Assembly (NCBI GenBank): GCA_016196035.1
Contig: JACPYM010000086.1
Location: forward strand, 61,729-125,728
Origin: Acidobacteriota bacterium
GTDB lineage: Bacteria; Acidobacteriota; Blastocatellia; RBC074
DNA length: 64,000 bases
Direction of reading: 5' to 3'
This document shows, piece by piece, positions 63,999-64,000 of the stretch. Both the position numbers and the translations under genes were made by a program. Each line of letters opens with the position of its first letter. Within the stretch, counting starts at the first letter, position 1. Below the pieces are notes generated by a model. It worked only from the letters and a program-made list of their open reading frames with translations, did no database searches and was not told the DNA's origin.

Positions 63999-64000
63999 CG
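63871..64000 (-). CDS. C-terminal end of an unidentified ORF, possibly a transposase remnant
   Basis: A frame entering from the window edge reads HKRYLKDYVATYEAMYNAKR, then INAMLIRRMC, and stops at 63871. The composition resembles the C-terminal part of some insertion-sequence transposases, but I cannot name a family. It overlaps the questionable start of the LamG frame. Confidence 0.25.
   Translation of the reverse strand, partial: GVHKRYLKDYVATYEAMYNAKRINAMLIRRMCRTATMQTGYT

Overview
The window most likely comes from an Acidobacteriota chromosome, probably class Blastocatellia. Three things point there: a moderately GC-rich genome, an Oar-type TonB-dependent receptor with an N-terminal carboxypeptidase-regulatory-like domain, and an NHL-repeat secreted protein ending in a TIGR03437-type domain, which is typical of that phylum. 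The phylum call is inference from gene content; no rRNA or tRNA gene was found.

Layout. (1) 1-5157, minus strand: a fatty-acid/phospholipid operon yceD-rpmF-plsX-fabD-fabG-acpP-fabF (fabF cut by the window edge), read from a near-perfect sigma70 promoter at 5187-5214. (2) 5308-11046, plus strand: arginine biosynthesis argC-argB-(gamma-glutamylcyclotransferase-like)-argD-acetyltransferase-argJ. (3) 11257-16322: a TolC-family outer-membrane protein, then a three-subunit NAD(P) transhydrogenase (pntAA-pntAB-pntB). (4) 17116-22692: an ankyrin-repeat protein, a secreted LamG-like protein and a GH13 alpha-amylase. (5) 23036-32604, minus strand: two tandem giant proteins (1384 and 1796 aa) with no recognisable family; this is the strongest candidate for an undescribed system. 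(6) 33462-49824, plus strand: a glycan or glycoconjugate cluster. It holds a GH-TIM-barrel/GT2 fusion, an ABC exporter, three methyltransferases, two left-handed beta-helix acyltransferases, two paralogous unusual glycosyltransferases, two GT4, one GT2 and a PIG-L deacetylase. Three consecutive proteins (GT2, methyltransferase, TylF-like methyltransferase) end in the same roughly 105-residue module. (7) 50287-57326: the NHL/TIGR03437 protein, the TonB-dependent receptor, a small membrane protein and a lipoprotein. (8) 57575-60949, minus strand: an ABC-2 exporter (HlyD adaptor, ATPase, permease) with an 18-bp perfect operator-like palindrome upstream. (9) 61147-63998, minus strand: an exported cupredoxin, an exported truncated hemoglobin, an SRPBCC protein and a LamG protein with a damaged 5' end.

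A second theme is the intergenic DNA. At least fifteen gaps contain inverted repeats, with perfect arms up to 39 bp, built from different short units. Several overlap gene ends and supply the stop codon, the last residues or an N-terminal extension of the neighbouring protein. This looks like families of small palindromic mobile or REP-like elements that have shaped gene borders. No CRISPR array, prophage or complete insertion sequence was found.
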